A stretch of 64,000 nucleotides of DNA from Pseudomonas sp. 10S4 (GCF_034344865.1 NZ_CP133774.1:620001-684000); one strand, 5' to 3'. Shown: positions 28,959 through 39,979, counted from the stretch's first letter. A program made the numbers and translations. The notes: a model not told the origin generated them from the sequence alone.

Positions 28959-30216
28959 CATTTCGGCCAAAGCCAACCTGCTCAGCACCAACGGCCTGTC
29001 CGGCTCGCTGTTGCGGCGGGGCGTGCTGCGCCAACTGGCGCACCTCAAACATGGGCAACTGGTGGTGGTCGAGGACGGCGAACGGCATGTATTCGGCACG
29101 ACCGGCGATCATCTGCTGGGGGAGATCCATATCCTTGATGCGTCAGTCTGGGGCCTGGTGGCGAGCAACGGTTCGATCGGTGCCGGTGAAGCATTCATTC
29201 ACGGTTACTGGAGCTCGCCCGATCTGACGGCGGTGGTCCGGGTGTTCGTCAGCAACCTTGAAGTGCTCGATGCCTTGGAAGGTGGCCTGGCCAGACTCAG
29301 CCGGCCATTCGTGCAAGGGCTGCATTGGCTGAACCGCAATTCGCGCAAGGGTTCGCAGAAAAATATCGCGGCCCACTACGACCTGGGCAACGACCTGTTT
29401 GAGCAGTTTCTCGACCCAACGATGATGTATTCGGCGGCGCAGTTCCTCACGCCCGAAGACAGCCTGGAACAAGCACAACTGAACAAACTGGAGCGAATCT
29501 GCCAGAAGCTTGCGCTGCAACCGAGCGACCATTTGCTGGAAATCGGCACGGGCTGGGGCAGCATGGCGCTGTACGCGGCGCAAAATTACGGCTGTAAAGT
29601 CACCACCACTACGCTCTCCAAAGAGCAGTACACCTTCACCGCCCAGCGGATCGAAGCACTTGGCCTGCAAGATCGGGTGACGTTGCTGCTCTCGGATTAC
29701 CGAGACCTCACCGGGCAGTACGACAAACTGGTGTCGATCGAGATGATCGAAGCCGTCGGCCATCGCTTCCTGCCGACCTACTTCAAGCAATGCGCGCAGT
29801 TGCTCAAGAGCAACGGTTTGATGCTGTTGCAGGCGATCACCATCCGCGAGCAGCGCTACGAACAAGCCAAGACCCATGTCGATTTCATCCAGCGCTACAT
29901 TTTCCCCGGTGGTGCCTTGCCCAGCGTGCAGAAGATGCTGGAGATCGTCAGCCGAGATACCGACATGAACCTGCTGCACATGGAGGATTTCGGCCTGCAC
30001 TACGCCCGAACCCTGCGCCTGTGGCATGAGAACTTTCGCCGCGCCCACGGTCGGCTGGGCGAATTGGGCTACGACGATTATTTCCTGCGGCTGTGGGAGT
30101 TTTACCTGTGCTACTGCGAAGGTGGCTTCCTGGAGCGCACCATCGGCACCGCACAAATGCTGCTGGCCAAACCGGCGGCGATGCCAGCGCCATTGCTCGG
30201 CCGTTTCGATGCTTGA
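28945..30216 (+). CDS. Cyclopropane-fatty-acyl-phospholipid synthase-family SAM methyltransferase
   Basis: A 423-residue member of the Cfa family. ATG 28945 (MKSSSISAKANLLSTNG) has AAAGGA about ten bases upstream. The SAM-binding motif LLEIGTGWGSMALYAAQNYG lies near residue 195, with the Cfa family motifs IAAHYDLGNDLFEQFLD upstream and FIQRYIFPGGALPS downstream. Canonical Cfa adds a methylene across the cis double bond of membrane lipids; homologues of this type (UfaM-like) methylate unsaturated acyl chains on the way to furan fatty acids in Rhodobacter. Which of these reactions applies here is not determined. Confidence 0.9.
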   Translation: MKSSSISAKANLLSTNGLSGSLLRRGVLRQLAHLKHGQLVVVEDGERHVFGTTGDHLLGEIHILDASVWGLVASNGSIGAGEAFIHGYWSSPDLTAVVRVFVSNLEVLDALEGGLARLSRPFVQGLHWLNRNSRKGSQKNIAAHYDLGNDLFEQFLDPTMMYSAAQFLTPEDSLEQAQLNKLERICQKLALQPSDHLLEIGTGWGSMALYAAQNYGCKVTTTTLSKEQYTFTAQRIEALGLQDRVTLLLSDYRDLTGQYDKLVSIEMIEAVGHRFLPTYFKQCAQLLKSNGLMLLQAITIREQRYEQAKTHVDFIQRYIFPGGALPSVQKMLEIVSRDTDMNLLHMEDFGLHYARTLRLWHENFRRAHGRLGELGYDDYFLRLWEFYLCYCEGGFLERTIGTAQMLLAKPAAMPAPLLGRFDA

Positions 30217-30712
30217 ACGTCTGGCCAATGCCGCGCTGTTTCAGGTCGGCTGGTTTGCCTGCGTGGTGGGCGGCAATAGTCTGTGGCTGTTAGTGGCACT
30301 GGCGGCGCTGGTGATTCATCTGCTGTGGATAAGTCGTTGGGTCGATGAAGGCCGGTTGATCCTCAGCGTGGTGCTGCTGGGCACTACCGTCGACAGTTCG
30401 TTGCGCTGGCTGGGAGTGTTCGACTTTACGGATGTCGCACCGTTGATTCCGCTGTGGCTGATGCTGCTGTGGGCGCTGCTGGCGACCACTTTGCGCCACT
30501 GCTTGCTGTGGAGCGCCAACCCTTGGTGGCTGGCCAGTCTGTTGGGCGCCGTCGGTGGGCCGCTGTCGTATTACGCCGGCAGCCAACTGGCCGGGGTGCA
30601 ATTTCCCTACGGCCAGGTACCGACGCTGATTGGCGTCGGCCTGCTCTGGGCGATGCTGTTTCCTACCCTGCACTTCATGGCCCAGCGGCTGGCGGCGGAT
30701 CACCCCGACTGA
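30209..30712 (+). CDS. DUF2878-family membrane protein of the light operon
   Basis: A 167-residue protein with about five hydrophobic segments (WFACVVGGNSLWLLVALAAL, PLIPLWLMLLWALLATTL, PTLIGVGLLWAMLFPTLHFM) and a conserved GVFDF and GGPLSYYAG. ATG 30209 overlaps the methyltransferase stop by eight bases. Last gene of the coupled operon. The function is unknown; a membrane component for handling the modified lipid is one possibility. Confidence 0.87.
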   Translation: MLERLANAALFQVGWFACVVGGNSLWLLVALAALVIHLLWISRWVDEGRLILSVVLLGTTVDSSLRWLGVFDFTDVAPLIPLWLMLLWALLATTLRHCLLWSANPWWLASLLGAVGGPLSYYAGSQLAGVQFPYGQVPTLIGVGLLWAMLFPTLHFMAQRLAADHPD

Positions 30713-30765
30713 GCGTCCGTCAGGCCTTTCACACAGCATCGGTCGACTGCCTTACACTGCGCCCC

Positions 30766-31071
30766 ATGAAAACCATCCCCCACACGCAAATCGCCGAACC
30801 GGCGGTCACTTGCTCGACCTGCTCAGCCTGCTGTTGCCAGCTCGAAGTCATGCTGATCACCGAAACGGGCGTGCCCGAACGCTTTATCGATACCGATGAC
30901 TGGGGCGGGGAAGTGATGTTGCGCCTGGATGACGGCTGGTGCGCAGCGCTGGATCGCAACACGATGATGTGCACCATCTACGAAAAACGGCCGCTGATCT
31001 GCCGGGAATTCGAGACGGGGTCGCCGGAGTGTATGGAAGAGCGTCAGGGGATTACGTCGGTTTATCGCTGA
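30766..31071 (+). CDS. YkgJ-family cysteine cluster protein
   Basis: A 101-residue protein with the cysteine cluster TCSTCSACCCQLEV at residues about 15-28 and later MMCTIYEKRPLICREFETGSPEC: the C(x)2C(x)2C-type pattern of the YkgJ (Fe-S or zinc) family. 53 bases after the DUF2878 gene, so it may be the last member of the operon or have its own promoter. The function is unknown. Confidence 0.85.
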   Translation: MKTIPHTQIAEPAVTCSTCSACCCQLEVMLITETGVPERFIDTDDWGGEVMLRLDDGWCAALDRNTMMCTIYEKRPLICREFETGSPECMEERQGITSVYR

Positions 31072-31094
31072 AAGCGAAATCACCGACGATCTAA

Positions 31095-31184
31095 TGTGGG
31101 AGCGGGCTTGCTCGCGAAAGCGGACCGACAGTCAACGTAAATGTTGAATGTTAAATCGCTTTCGCGAGCAAGCCCGCTCCCACA
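31095..31184. repeat. REP inverted pair, GGAGCGGGCTTGCTCGCGAA family
   Basis: TGTGGGAGCGGGCTTGCTCG at 31095 mirrored by CGAGCAAGCCCGCTCCCACA ending at 31184, between the convergent YkgJ and pagL genes. Confidence 0.9.
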
Positions 31185-31194
31185 TTGACCGCGC

Positions 31195-31713
31195 TTACAA
31201 CGGCATCGTGTAGTGGAGCGCGTAGCTTTCTACACCACCGTTATTACTGTTGATCCCGGCATTGGAATAGTGCGTCGCACGAATCCCGATCTCATGCCCA
31301 CCGGCAAAGCGCAGCCCGAAACCCAAGCGGTCTTCGAACTGAAAGGACTCGCCAATGTTGTTGTCTTCAATTTGCGTACGTGAAAACAACGCCACGCCAA
31401 TCCCCGCCTCGACATACGGTTTGACGTTTTGCCCGGCAAACTCGTAAACAAGTACCGGCGAGAACGACAGGCTACTGGCAGCGGGAGTCTTGTCGCCCTC
31501 CCAATAGGTGTAGGCGCCGCTCCAGTAACCGGTCACGCGACCGACGTCACTTTGCAGCCAGGTCTTGTCCCAATCGAATTGCAGGCCCAAGCGGTAGGTC
31601 ATGGTCGAATCGCTGGTCTGGCCGACCCCGAACTCCACGCCAGCCGCCTGTGCGGTAATACTTTGCCCCATCAATGCGGTCGCAATCGCGGCCAAACAGA
31701 ATAGTCGCTTCAT
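31195..31713 (-). CDS. pagL: Lipid A 3-O-deacylase (acyloxyacyl hydrolase family)
   Basis: A 172-residue outer-membrane beta-barrel with signal peptide MKRLFCLAAIATALMGQSIT (cleavage near AQA-AG). The catalytic His-Ser of PagL is seen in RATHYSNAGINSNNGG near residue 150, and the barrel strands VTGYWSGAYTYWEG and SFSPVLVYEF match the family. It removes the 3-O-acyl chain from lipid A. The start MKRLF at 31713 is preferred to 31722. It sits beside murI as in PAO1. Confidence 0.93.
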   Translation of the reverse strand: MKRLFCLAAIATALMGQSITAQAAGVEFGVGQTSDSTMTYRLGLQFDWDKTWLQSDVGRVTGYWSGAYTYWEGDKTPAASSLSFSPVLVYEFAGQNVKPYVEAGIGVALFSRTQIEDNNIGESFQFEDRLGFGLRFAGGHEIGIRATHYSNAGINSNNGGVESYALHYTMPL

Positions 31714-31832
31714 TAGAAACATCCTTTTCCGAACGATTTCGTGTGGTTTTTTTGTAGCTCACAGACTCAACTATAGAAGTTGACGCTTAATTAGAAGTTC
31801 ACCCCAATTACTCGTTTGCCCCAGCATCTTCT

Positions 31833-32623
31833 CTAACAGTCGAAGCTTCGCACAACGCCAGACGAATTCCACAGTACCGGCAAGATATTTCTGAAATGTT
31901 CCGGTTCGGCACTGGTCCAGAACTGCGCGGCACGAGCAGGTCCCTCAGCGAGCAATTGCCCCTCGGCCAACAGACGTTGCAGTTGCCGCGCAACAGCGGC
32001 GCCGGTATCGATCAGGCTGATGTGCTCCGGAATCATCTGCTTAAGCAACGGCTTTAGAAAGGGGTAATGCGTGCAGCCAAGAATTAGTGTGTCGGCGCCG
32101 GCGGCCAACAACGGTTCGACATAGCCTTGAAGCAACTGACGCAGGGCCGCGCTGTGCAAGTCGCCGCTTTCAATCAGCTCTACCAGGCCTGGGCATGGCT
32201 GGGTGATGACGCGCACATCGGCGGCAAACCGGTCGAGCAACGCAGCGAACTTGGCGCTCTGCAAGGTGCCGGTTGTAGCCAAAACACCGACCACACCACT
32301 GCGGGTGGCCGCAGCGGCCGGTTTGACCGCAGGCTCCATTCCGACGATGGGCCATTCGGGATAATCGCGACGCAAATTGGCGACGCCGGCCACGGTGGCC
32401 GTGTTACAGGCCAGCACCAGCGCCTTGGCGCCCTGCTGCCGAAAAAGTCGGCGATCACGCTGCAGCGCTGCTGGATGAATTCCGGGGTTTTCTCGCCGTA
32501 GGGAATATTCCCGCAGTCGGCGACATACAACAGCGACTCGTTGGGCAGCAAACGCTGGATCTCGGCCACCACCGAAAGCCCACCGACGCCGGAGTCGAGC
32601 ACGCCAATCGGCGCTTCACGCAT
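31833..32623 (-). pseudogene. murI: Glutamate racemase, broken by one frameshift
   Basis: Makes D-glutamate for peptidoglycan. The N-terminal frame starts [19 protein letters not shown] at 32623 and contains [13 protein letters not shown]. The C-terminal frame has the catalytic cysteine motifs [10 protein letters not shown] and GCTHYPFL. The join is at a run of five A on the plus strand (32442-32446): a sixth T on the coding strand restores [19 protein letters not shown] and a 263-residue enzyme. An essential gene, so a sequencing error is the likely cause. The start overlaps the moeB stop by eight bases. Confidence 0.93.
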
Positions 32624-33371
32624 GGGCTGGCCCACAAACGCTGCAACCCGGATCACGCTTGACCCGCAACTCACGGAAACGTGTGCCCAAGGCATCGATC
32701 AACAACAAGCGACCTACCAGCGGCTCACCGAAACCGGCCAGCAACTTGAGTGCTTCGAGGGCCTGCAGGCTGCCGACCAGCCCCACCAGCGGGCCAATGA
32801 CCCCGGCTTCGCTGCAGGTCAGTTCGGCTTCGCTGCCGTGACCATATAAGCAGTGGTAGCACGGACTCTCCGGACGCCGCGGGTCAAACACCGACAACTG
32901 CCCTTCCAGACGAATCGCCGCGCCACTGACCAGCGGTTTACCAGCAGCCACACACGCGGCGTTGACCGCCTCGCGGGTGGAGAAATTGTCGGAGCAGTCG
33001 AGCACCAGATCCACCGCTGCAACCGCAGCGGCCAGGAAATCTTCGTCCAGCGCCGCACGATGGGCGACCAGTTGAATCTCAGGATTGATCGCGCTCAAAC
33101 GGCGGATCGCCGAATCGACCTTGCTCGTGCCAACGCTGTCAGTGTCGTGAATGATCTGGCGTTGCAGATTGGTCAGGTCGACCGTGTCGAAGTCCGCCAG
33201 ATGCAGCTCACCGACCCCCGCCGCCGCCAGGTACAGCGCGACTGGCGAACCCAGGCCACCGAGACCGACGATCAGCACACGGCTTTGTTTGAGCCGCAAC
33301 TGACCGTCGATGTCGACGTGTTGCAACAGAATCTGCCGGCTGTAGCGCAACAATTCCTGATCATTCAGCAC
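32616..33371 (-). CDS. moeB: Molybdopterin-synthase adenylyltransferase (MoeB/ThiF family)
   Basis: A 251-residue E1-like enzyme. The ATP-binding loop is [21 protein letters not shown] (about residues 33-53), then [15 protein letters not shown] and the zinc cysteines SPCYHC and GCSVCG. It adenylates the C-terminus of a small sulfur-carrier protein such as MoaD. GTG 33371 starts it. Overlaps: seven bases with prmC upstream, eight with murI downstream. Confidence 0.92.
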   Translation of the reverse strand: MLNDQELLRYSRQILLQHVDIDGQLRLKQSRVLIVGLGGLGSPVALYLAAAGVGELHLADFDTVDLTNLQRQIIHDTDSVGTSKVDSAIRRLSAINPEIQLVAHRAALDEDFLAAAVAAVDLVLDCSDNFSTREAVNAACVAAGKPLVSGAAIRLEGQLSVFDPRRPESPCYHCLYGHGSEAELTCSEAGVIGPLVGLVGSLQALEALKLLAGFGEPLVGRLLLIDALGTRFRELRVKRDPGCSVCGPAHA

Positions 33372-34195
33372 GGCAGGCGCCCCAGGCTGATCCGTTCGTG
33401 ACCGCCCAGATCGGTGCGGCTGTGGACTTCTTCAAAACCACGAGACAGCAGCAAATCACGCACCGCGTCGGCTTGGTCGTAACCGTGTTCCAGCATCAAC
33501 CAGCCACCGGCTTCAAGGTAGTCCGGTGCCTGGGCGACGATCAAACGCAGATCGTCAAGCCCGTCGACACCGGCGACCAAGGCACTGGCCGGTTCAAAAC
33601 GCACGTCACCTTCCACCAGATGCGGATCGGCGGACGCAATGTACGGCGGGTTGCTGATGATCAGCTCAAAGCGCTGACCTTCCAGGGCGCTGAACCAATG
33701 ACTGCTCAGCACCGTGGCGTTGTTGAGGTGCAGACGCTGGCGATTGCGCTCGGCCAATGCCACGGCTTCGAGTACACGGTCGACAGCGGTAACCTTCCAG
33801 GCCGGACGCTCGCTGGCCAGGGCCAACGCGATCGCGCCACTGCCAGTGCCGAGGTCGAGGACCAAGGCTTGTGTCGCGGGTAAAAGCTCCAGCGCAGCTT
33901 CCACCAGCAATTCGGTGTCCGGGCGCGGGATCAGCGTGTGCGGCGCAACTTCCAGATCAAGCTTCCAGAAACCTTGCTGCCCCAGAATGTAAGCCACCGG
34001 CTCACCGCCGCGACGACGCTGCAAATAGCTGGCAAACATCAACGCCGCTTCGCTCGGCACGATGCGCTCGGGCCAGGTGTGCAGGAAGCTGCGGGACTTG
34101 CCCAAGGCAGCGGCCAGCAACAATTCGGCATCCAGGCGCGCCGTCGGCGAGTCGGGGAGTTCGGCAGCACGCAACAAACTGGCAATGATCGTCAT
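33365..34195 (-). CDS. prmC: Peptide chain release factor N5-glutamine methyltransferase
   Basis: A 276-residue SAM methyltransferase with an N-terminal release-factor binding domain, SAM motif VLDLGTGSGAIALAL near residue 115, and the catalytic NPPY in LIISNPPYIAS near residue 182. It methylates the glutamine of the GGQ motif of RF1 and RF2. RF1 (prfA) is encoded directly upstream with no gap, so enzyme and substrate are made together. Confidence 0.95.
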   Translation of the reverse strand: MTIIASLLRAAELPDSPTARLDAELLLAAALGKSRSFLHTWPERIVPSEAALMFASYLQRRRGGEPVAYILGQQGFWKLDLEVAPHTLIPRPDTELLVEAALELLPATQALVLDLGTGSGAIALALASERPAWKVTAVDRVLEAVALAERNRQRLHLNNATVLSSHWFSALEGQRFELIISNPPYIASADPHLVEGDVRFEPASALVAGVDGLDDLRLIVAQAPDYLEAGGWLMLEHGYDQADAVRDLLLSRGFEEVHSRTDLGGHERISLGRLPC

Positions 34196-35278
34196 TTACT
34201 CACCTATCGCCGCCAATTGGTCGGCCTGGTACTCGGCCAACAACGGCTCGATCACTGCATCGACGCCACCGGCGAGGATTTCGTCGAGGGAATACAGCGT
34301 CAGGTTGACCCGATGGTCGGTGACCCGGCCCTGGGCAAAGTTGTAGGTGCGGATCCGCTCGGAGCGATCACCGGAACCTACCAGCAGCTTACGCTCGCTG
34401 GCGATGGCATTCGCGGCGGCGCTGGTCTGCTGGTCGTTAAGCTTGGCCGACAGCCAGGACATCGCCCGGGCGCGGTTCTTGTGCTGGGAGCGTTCTTCCT
34501 GGCACTCGACGACAATACCGGTCGGCAAGTGCGTGATGCGGATTGCCGAGTCGGTTTTGTTGACGTGCTGACCGCCGGCGCCGGAGGATTTGTAGGTGTC
34601 GACCCGCAAGTCCGACGGATTGATCTCGATCGCTTCCTGCTCGTCCGGCTCTGGCAACACCGCCACGGTGCAAGCCGAGGTGTGAATGCGGCCCTGGGAT
34701 TCGGTGGCCGGCACCCGTTGTACACGGTGCGCGCCGGATTCGAATTTCAGCTTGCCGTAGACATTCTCGCCTTCGACCCGGGCAATGACTTCTTTAAAGC
34801 CGCCGTGCTCGCCGATGTTCTCCGAGAGAATCTCCACCCGCCAGCCACGCCGCTCGGCGTAACGCGAATACATGCGGAACAGGTCGCCGGAGAAAATCGC
34901 CGCTTCGTCACCACCGGTGCCGGCACGAATTTCGAGGAACACGTTGCGCCCGTCGTTCGGGTCCTTGGGCAGCAACATGCGTTGCAGCCGGGATTCGATT
35001 TCGATCAGTTGCTCTTTGGCTTCGCGGACTTCTTCCACGGCCATTTCGCGCATGTCCGGATCGCTGTCCTTGAGCAGTGCCTGAGCGCCTTCGAGGTCGC
35101 CTTGCACTTTGAGCAGCTGTTTATAGGTTTGGACAATCGGCTCGACTTCCGCGTATTCCTTGGAATAGGCGCGGAATTTGTTCTGATCGGAAATGACTTC
35201 GCCATCGCCAAGCAGAGCGGTCAATTCCTCGAAACGGTCCTGGAGGATGTCCAGCTTATTGAGCAGTGACGCTTTCAT
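34196..35278 (-). CDS. prfA: Peptide chain release factor 1
   Basis: A 360-residue RF1. The stop-codon-reading tripeptide PAT is seen in [11 protein letters not shown] (near residue 188), and the universally conserved GGQ in [15 protein letters not shown] (near 235). RF1 reads UAA and UAG. It is followed immediately by prmC, and its start overlaps the hemA stop by four bases (ATGA). Confidence 0.97.
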   Translation of the reverse strand: MKASLLNKLDILQDRFEELTALLGDGEVISDQNKFRAYSKEYAEVEPIVQTYKQLLKVQGDLEGAQALLKDSDPDMREMAVEEVREAKEQLIEIESRLQRMLLPKDPNDGRNVFLEIRAGTGGDEAAIFSGDLFRMYSRYAERRGWRVEILSENIGEHGGFKEVIARVEGENVYGKLKFESGAHRVQRVPATESQGRIHTSACTVAVLPEPDEQEAIEINPSDLRVDTYKSSGAGGQHVNKTDSAIRITHLPTGIVVECQEERSQHKNRARAMSWLSAKLNDQQTSAAANAIASERKLLVGSGDRSERIRTYNFAQGRVTDHRVNLTLYSLDEILAGGVDAVIEPLLAEYQADQLAAIGE

Positions 35279-36561
35279 TGCGGTTTTTTATCCGAGCTAT
35301 CCGACGAGCCCTCACCGAGGGCAAAGAGTTCCTGGGCCATGGCCAGCGCATCGAGGCGGCCTTCGGCAGTCAACTTTTTCAACTGCACGCTAGGCGCGTG
35401 CAACAGTTTGTTGGTCAGCCCACGGGCCAGTTGCACCAGCACGTCTTCGGCGCTGCTACCGTTGGCCAGCATGCGCTGGGCCTTTTGCAATTCTTCGTCA
35501 CGCATGCGCTCGCTTTGCTGACGATAAGCCTTGAGCACATCTACCGCCGCCAGTTCGCGCAGGCGAACCATAAAGTCATCGGCGCCGATCGAGACCATCT
35601 CTTCCGCCGCTTGGGCAGCGCCTTGTCGGCTCTTGAGATTTTCAGCGACCACTTCGTGGAGATCGTCGACGCTGTACAGGTAAACGTCGTCGAGTTCGCC
35701 GACTTCAGGCTCGATATCCCGAGGGACGGCGATATCCACCATGAAGATCGGTTTGTGCTTGCGCAGTTTCAGGGCACTTTCCACCGCGCCCTTGCCCAGG
35801 ATCGGCAACTGGCTGGCGGTGGAGCTGATGACGATGTCGCTGCGCACCAGTTCGGCCGGGATGTCCGAGAGCAGCACGGCGTGGGCGCCAAACTGTTCGG
35901 CGAGAATACTCGCGCGTTCCAGCGTCCGGTTGGCGACGACGATGCGCTTCACCCCCAGCTCGTGCAGATGACGGGCGACCAGGGTAATGGTCTCGCCTGC
36001 GCCGATCAGCAAGGCCTGGCTGCGTTGCAAGTCGCTGAAAATCTGTTTCGCCAGGCTGACCGCGGCAAACGCCACGGACACCGGGTTTTCGCCGATGGCC
36101 GTATCAGTACGCACTTGTTTGGCCGCGTTGAACGTGGCCTGGAACAAGCGACCGAGCAGCGGGCCGATGGTGCCGGCCTCACGCGCCACGGCGTAGGCCG
36201 ATTTCATCTGGCCGAGAATCTGCGGCTCGCCCAACACCAGCGAATCGAGCCCGGAGGCGACCCGCATCATGTGACGAACTGCCGCATCATCTTCGTGCAC
36301 ATAAGCGCACGCACGCAGCTCTTCGAGGCTTAAATGATGATAATCAGCCAGCCAGCGCAAGATGACGTCCGCCGAAAGGTGATCCTGCTCTATATAAAGT
36401 TCACTGCGATTGCAGGTGGAGAGGATCGCAGCTTCGCGGCTGTCAGTGAGTCGGCAGAGCTGTTGCAAGGCCTCCACCAGTTGCTCAGGAGTAAAGGCCA
36501 CGCGCTCGCGGACGTCTACTGAAGCAGTCTTGTGGTTAATACCGAGTGCAAGAAAGGCCAT
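35275..36561 (-). CDS. hemA: Glutamyl-tRNA reductase
   Basis: A 428-residue enzyme, the first committed step of tetrapyrrole synthesis. The catalytic cysteine lies in [13 protein letters not shown] near residue 50, then [15 protein letters not shown] and the NADPH domain with [16 protein letters not shown] near 190. First gene of the hemA-prfA-prmC-moeB-murI run on the minus strand. Divergent from the TPR lipoprotein gene across 182 bases. Confidence 0.97.
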   Translation of the reverse strand: MAFLALGINHKTASVDVRERVAFTPEQLVEALQQLCRLTDSREAAILSTCNRSELYIEQDHLSADVILRWLADYHHLSLEELRACAYVHEDDAAVRHMMRVASGLDSLVLGEPQILGQMKSAYAVAREAGTIGPLLGRLFQATFNAAKQVRTDTAIGENPVSVAFAAVSLAKQIFSDLQRSQALLIGAGETITLVARHLHELGVKRIVVANRTLERASILAEQFGAHAVLLSDIPAELVRSDIVISSTASQLPILGKGAVESALKLRKHKPIFMVDIAVPRDIEPEVGELDDVYLYSVDDLHEVVAENLKSRQGAAQAAEEMVSIGADDFMVRLRELAAVDVLKAYRQQSERMRDEELQKAQRMLANGSSAEDVLVQLARGLTNKLLHAPSVQLKKLTAEGRLDALAMAQELFALGEGSSDSSDKKPQ

Positions 36562-36743
36562 TCAAGGTCGCTGATGGTGACGTGAAGCCGGCAATTGTCC
36601 TACTTCGACAGAGACAGAACAACTACCGCTGACTATTGTCCCAATCACCTGCCTCTATAAAGGCACCAACTGAGACTCGGTTATGTTTGGCCGAAGGCTT
36701 GTGTCATGATGATCCGACCGCAGGTTAGTCGTCCTTCTCCTAT

Positions 36744-38467
36744 ATGAATAGATCTTCCGCGTTGCTCCTCGCTTTTGTCTTCCTCAGCGGCTGCCAGGCC
36801 ATGGCACCCGTTTCGTCGGACGGTACGCCGCCGACTGAAGACAGCACTCCAGCCCCTGAAAAGCCCAAGGTTTACAGCTCATTCAGTGAAGAAACCGTCT
36901 TCAGTCTGTTGAGCGCCGAACTGGCTGGCCAACGCAATCGTTTCGACATTGCGCTGGACAACTACGTGACCCAGGCCATCAACACCCAGGATCCGGGCGT
37001 CTCCGAGCGGGCATTCCGCATCGCCGAGTACCTGGGCGCCGATCAGGCTGCCCTGGATACCGCGCTGATCTGGGCGAAAAACGCCCCGGACGACCTCGAA
37101 GCCCAACGGGCGGCAGCCGTGCAACTGGCGCGTGCCGGGCGCTATGACGACTCCATGGTCTACATGGAGAAAGTCCTGCAGGGCAAAGGCGACACGCATT
37201 TCGATTTTCTGGCCTTGTCGGCGGCTGACACCGACCAGGGCACCCGCAACGGCCTGATGAAAAGTTTCGACCGCTTGCTGCAACGCCATCCAAAGAACAG
37301 CCAGTTGATTTTCGGCAAGGCCTTGCTGATGCAGCAGGACGGCGATGCCAAAGGCGCGCTGACCTTGCTCGAAGACAACCCGCCGGACGACGGCGAAATC
37401 GCCCCGATCCTGTTGCGGGCGCGCTTGCTGCAAACGCTCAACCGTGGCGGTGAAGCATTGCCGCTGCTGCAAAAAAGCATCAAGAAATACCCGGATGACA
37501 AACGCCTGCGCCTGACCTACGCCCGCATGCTGGTCGAACAAGACCGCATGGATGACGCCAAGGTCGAGTTCTCCAGCCTGGTTCAGCAGTATCCGGAAGA
37601 CGACGAACTGCGTTATTCCCTGGCGCTGGTATGCCTGGAAGCCAAGGCCTGGGACGAGGCCAAGGGTTACCTGGAAGACCTGATCGCCCGGGAAAGCCAT
37701 GTGGACTCGGCGCACCTGAACCTCGGCCGTATCGCTGAAGAGCGCAACGACCCGCAAGGCGCCCTGATCGAGTACGCCCAGGTCGGCCCCGGCAACGATT
37801 ACCTGCCAGCGCAACTGCGCCAGGCCGATATCCTGATGAACAACGGCAAGAGTGCCGAAGCTCAAAGCAACTGGCGGCCGAGCGCGATACTCAACCCGAT
37901 TACGCGATCCAGTTGTACCTGATCGAGGCCGAGACACTGTCCGCCAACAATCAGGGCGACAAGGCCTGGAAAGTCCTGCAACAAGCGTTGCTGCAATACC
38001 CGGACGATCTGAATCTGCTTTACACCCGGGCCATGCTCGCGGAAAAGCGCAATGACCTGGCGCAGATGGAAAAAGACCTGCGCCTGATCATCAAGCGCGA
38101 CCCGGACAATGCGATGGCTTTGAACGCCCTCGGCTACACCTTGTCCGACCGCACGACCCGCTACGAAGAAGCCAAGGCCCTGATCGAGCACGCTCACCAG
38201 CTCAATCCGGAAGACCCGGCGGTACTCGACAGCCTCGGCTGGGTGAATTTCCGCCTGGGCAATCTCGAGGAAGCCGAACGTTTGCTGCGCCAGGCTTTGG
38301 AGCGCTTCCCCGATCAAGAAGTCGCCGCGCACTTGGGCGAAGTCTTGTGGGCCAACGGCAAGCAACGGGAAGCCAAGCAAATCTGGGGCAAGTTCCTCAA
38401 GGATCAGCCCGACAGCCCTACCCTGCGCGGCACCATCAAGCGCCTGACCGGATCAGAGACTCTTTAA
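36744..38467 (+). pseudogene. TPR-repeat outer-membrane lipoprotein (PA4667-like), broken by one frameshift
   Basis: Lipoprotein signal MNRSSALLLAFVFLSGCQAM with the lipobox LSGC, followed by many tetratricopeptide repeats (for example ALPLLQKSIKKYPDDKRLRL, DEAKGYLEDLIARESHVDSA). The frame breaks near 37867 (CAAAGCAA where CAAAGGCAA is expected); adding one G restores SAEAQRQLAAERDTQPDYAI and continues into the last repeats, giving about 574 residues. It is the PA4667 position, upstream of lolB; its role is unknown but probably concerns protein interactions at the outer membrane. Likely a sequencing error. Confidence 0.88.
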
Positions 38468-38471
38468 GATT

Positions 38472-39089
38472 ATGTTTTTGCGCCACGTTATTGTTTTCAG
38501 CTTTATCGCCCTGCTCGCCGGTTGCGCGGGCTTCGGTGCTCGCGAGTCAGTCCAGGGCCAGGGCAACCCGGTCCAATGGAACGCGTACAAACAGCAGATG
38601 ACCAGCCTTGATGGCTGGCAAATCAACGGCAAGATCGGCATTCGCGCACCCAAGGATTCGGGCAGCGGCACGTTGTTCTGGCTGCAGCGACAGGATTACT
38701 ACGACATCCGTCTTTCCGGTCCATTGGGTCGCGGCGCTGCTCGCTTGACCGGTCGCCCGGGCAAAGTGTCGCTGGAAGTCGCCAACCAGGGCCGCTATGA
38801 CGCGACCTCTCCAGAAGCCTTGCTTGAAGAGCAATTGGGCTGGAAATTGCCGGTATCCAATCTGGCCTGGTGGGTTCGCGGGCTCCCGGCCCCTGACAGT
38901 AAAAGTCGCCTGACCCTGGACACCGACAGCCGCCTGGCCAGCCTTGAACAGGATGGCTGGCAGGTCGAGTACCTCAGTTATGCCGAACAAAACGGCTATT
39001 GGCTGCCCGAGCGGATCAAACTGCACGGCACCGACCTTGATATCACGCTGGTGATCAAGGAATGGCAACCACGCAAACTGGGGCAGTGA
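38472..39089 (+). CDS. lolB: Outer-membrane lipoprotein insertion protein LolB
   Basis: A 205-residue lipoprotein: signal [18 protein letters not shown] with lipobox LAGC, then the LolB beta-sandwich ([44 protein letters not shown]). LolB receives lipoproteins from LolA and places them in the outer membrane. It follows the TPR gene by four bases and precedes ispE by two, as in other Pseudomonas. Confidence 0.95.
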   Translation: MFLRHVIVFSFIALLAGCAGFGARESVQGQGNPVQWNAYKQQMTSLDGWQINGKIGIRAPKDSGSGTLFWLQRQDYYDIRLSGPLGRGAARLTGRPGKVSLEVANQGRYDATSPEALLEEQLGWKLPVSNLAWWVRGLPAPDSKSRLTLDTDSRLASLEQDGWQVEYLSYAEQNGYWLPERIKLHGTDLDITLVIKEWQPRKLGQ

Positions 39090-39091
39090 AC

Positions 39092-39943
39092 ATGACCGCT
39101 GCGCGCTTGACGCTGCCCTCGCCGGCCAAACTCAACCTGATGCTGCACATTCTTGGGCGCCGTGCAGACGGCTACCACGAGTTGCAGACGATTTTTCAGT
39201 TTCTCGATTACGGTGACGAAATCACCTTCGCCGTGCGCGATGACGGTGTGATTCATTTGCACACCGAATTCGAGGGTGTTCCTCACGACAGCAATCTGAT
39301 TGTTCGAGCAGCGAAAAAACTTCAGGAGCAATCCGGTTGTTCGCTCGGTATCGACATCTGGATCGAAAAAATCCTGCCCATGGGCGGTGGAATCGGTGGC
39401 GGCAGCTCAAATGCCGCGACGACGTTGCTCGGTCTCAATCATCTCTGGCAACTGGGCTGGGATGAAGATCAACTGGCCGCGCTGGGCCTGACACTGGGCG
39501 CAGACGTCCCGGTTTTCGTACGCGGGCACGCGGCTTTCGCCGAGGGTGTCGGGGAGAAACTCAGCCCTGTAGACCCCGAAGAACCGTGGTATCTGGTGCT
39601 GGTGCCGCAAGTATCTGTAAGTACAGCAGAAATTTTTTCAGATCCGTTGTTGACACGTAACTCTTCTCCCATTAAAGTGCGCCCCGTTCCCAAGGGAAAC
39701 AGTCGTAATGACTGCTTACCGGTAGTAGCAAGACGTTACCCAGATGTACGTAACGCTTTGAATTTGTTAGGTAAATTTACCGAAGCAAAACTCACCGGCA
39801 CTGGAAGTTGTGTGTTTGGGGGCTTCCCAAGCAAAGCTGAAGCTGATAAAGTCTCGGCCCTTCTGACAGAGACCCTTACAGGGTTTGTAGCAAAGGGAAG
39901 CAACGTTTCGATGTTGCATCGCAAGCTGCAAAGTCTGCTCTAA
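39092..39943 (+). CDS. ispE: 4-diphosphocytidyl-2-C-methyl-D-erythritol kinase
   Basis: A 283-residue GHMP kinase of the MEP isoprenoid pathway. It starts [18 protein letters not shown] (ATG 39092; an upstream in-frame ATG at 39062 overlaps lolB and is less likely). The ATP-binding glycine loop is [20 protein letters not shown] near residue 100. tRNA-Gln and prs follow, the usual Pseudomonas order. Confidence 0.96.
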   Translation: MTAARLTLPSPAKLNLMLHILGRRADGYHELQTIFQFLDYGDEITFAVRDDGVIHLHTEFEGVPHDSNLIVRAAKKLQEQSGCSLGIDIWIEKILPMGGGIGGGSSNAATTLLGLNHLWQLGWDEDQLAALGLTLGADVPVFVRGHAAFAEGVGEKLSPVDPEEPWYLVLVPQVSVSTAEIFSDPLLTRNSSPIKVRPVPKGNSRNDCLPVVARRYPDVRNALNLLGKFTEAKLTGTGSCVFGGFPSKAEADKVSALLTETLTGFVAKGSNVSMLHRKLQSLL

Positions 39944-39979
39944 AAGAACCGATTACTGGGTAATCGTTGCAACAGATAC

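Noticed and set aside
33938..35269. 443-codon plus-strand frame over prmC/prfA
   Set aside because: A shadow of prfA; no start site or motif, and prfA is a certain gene.
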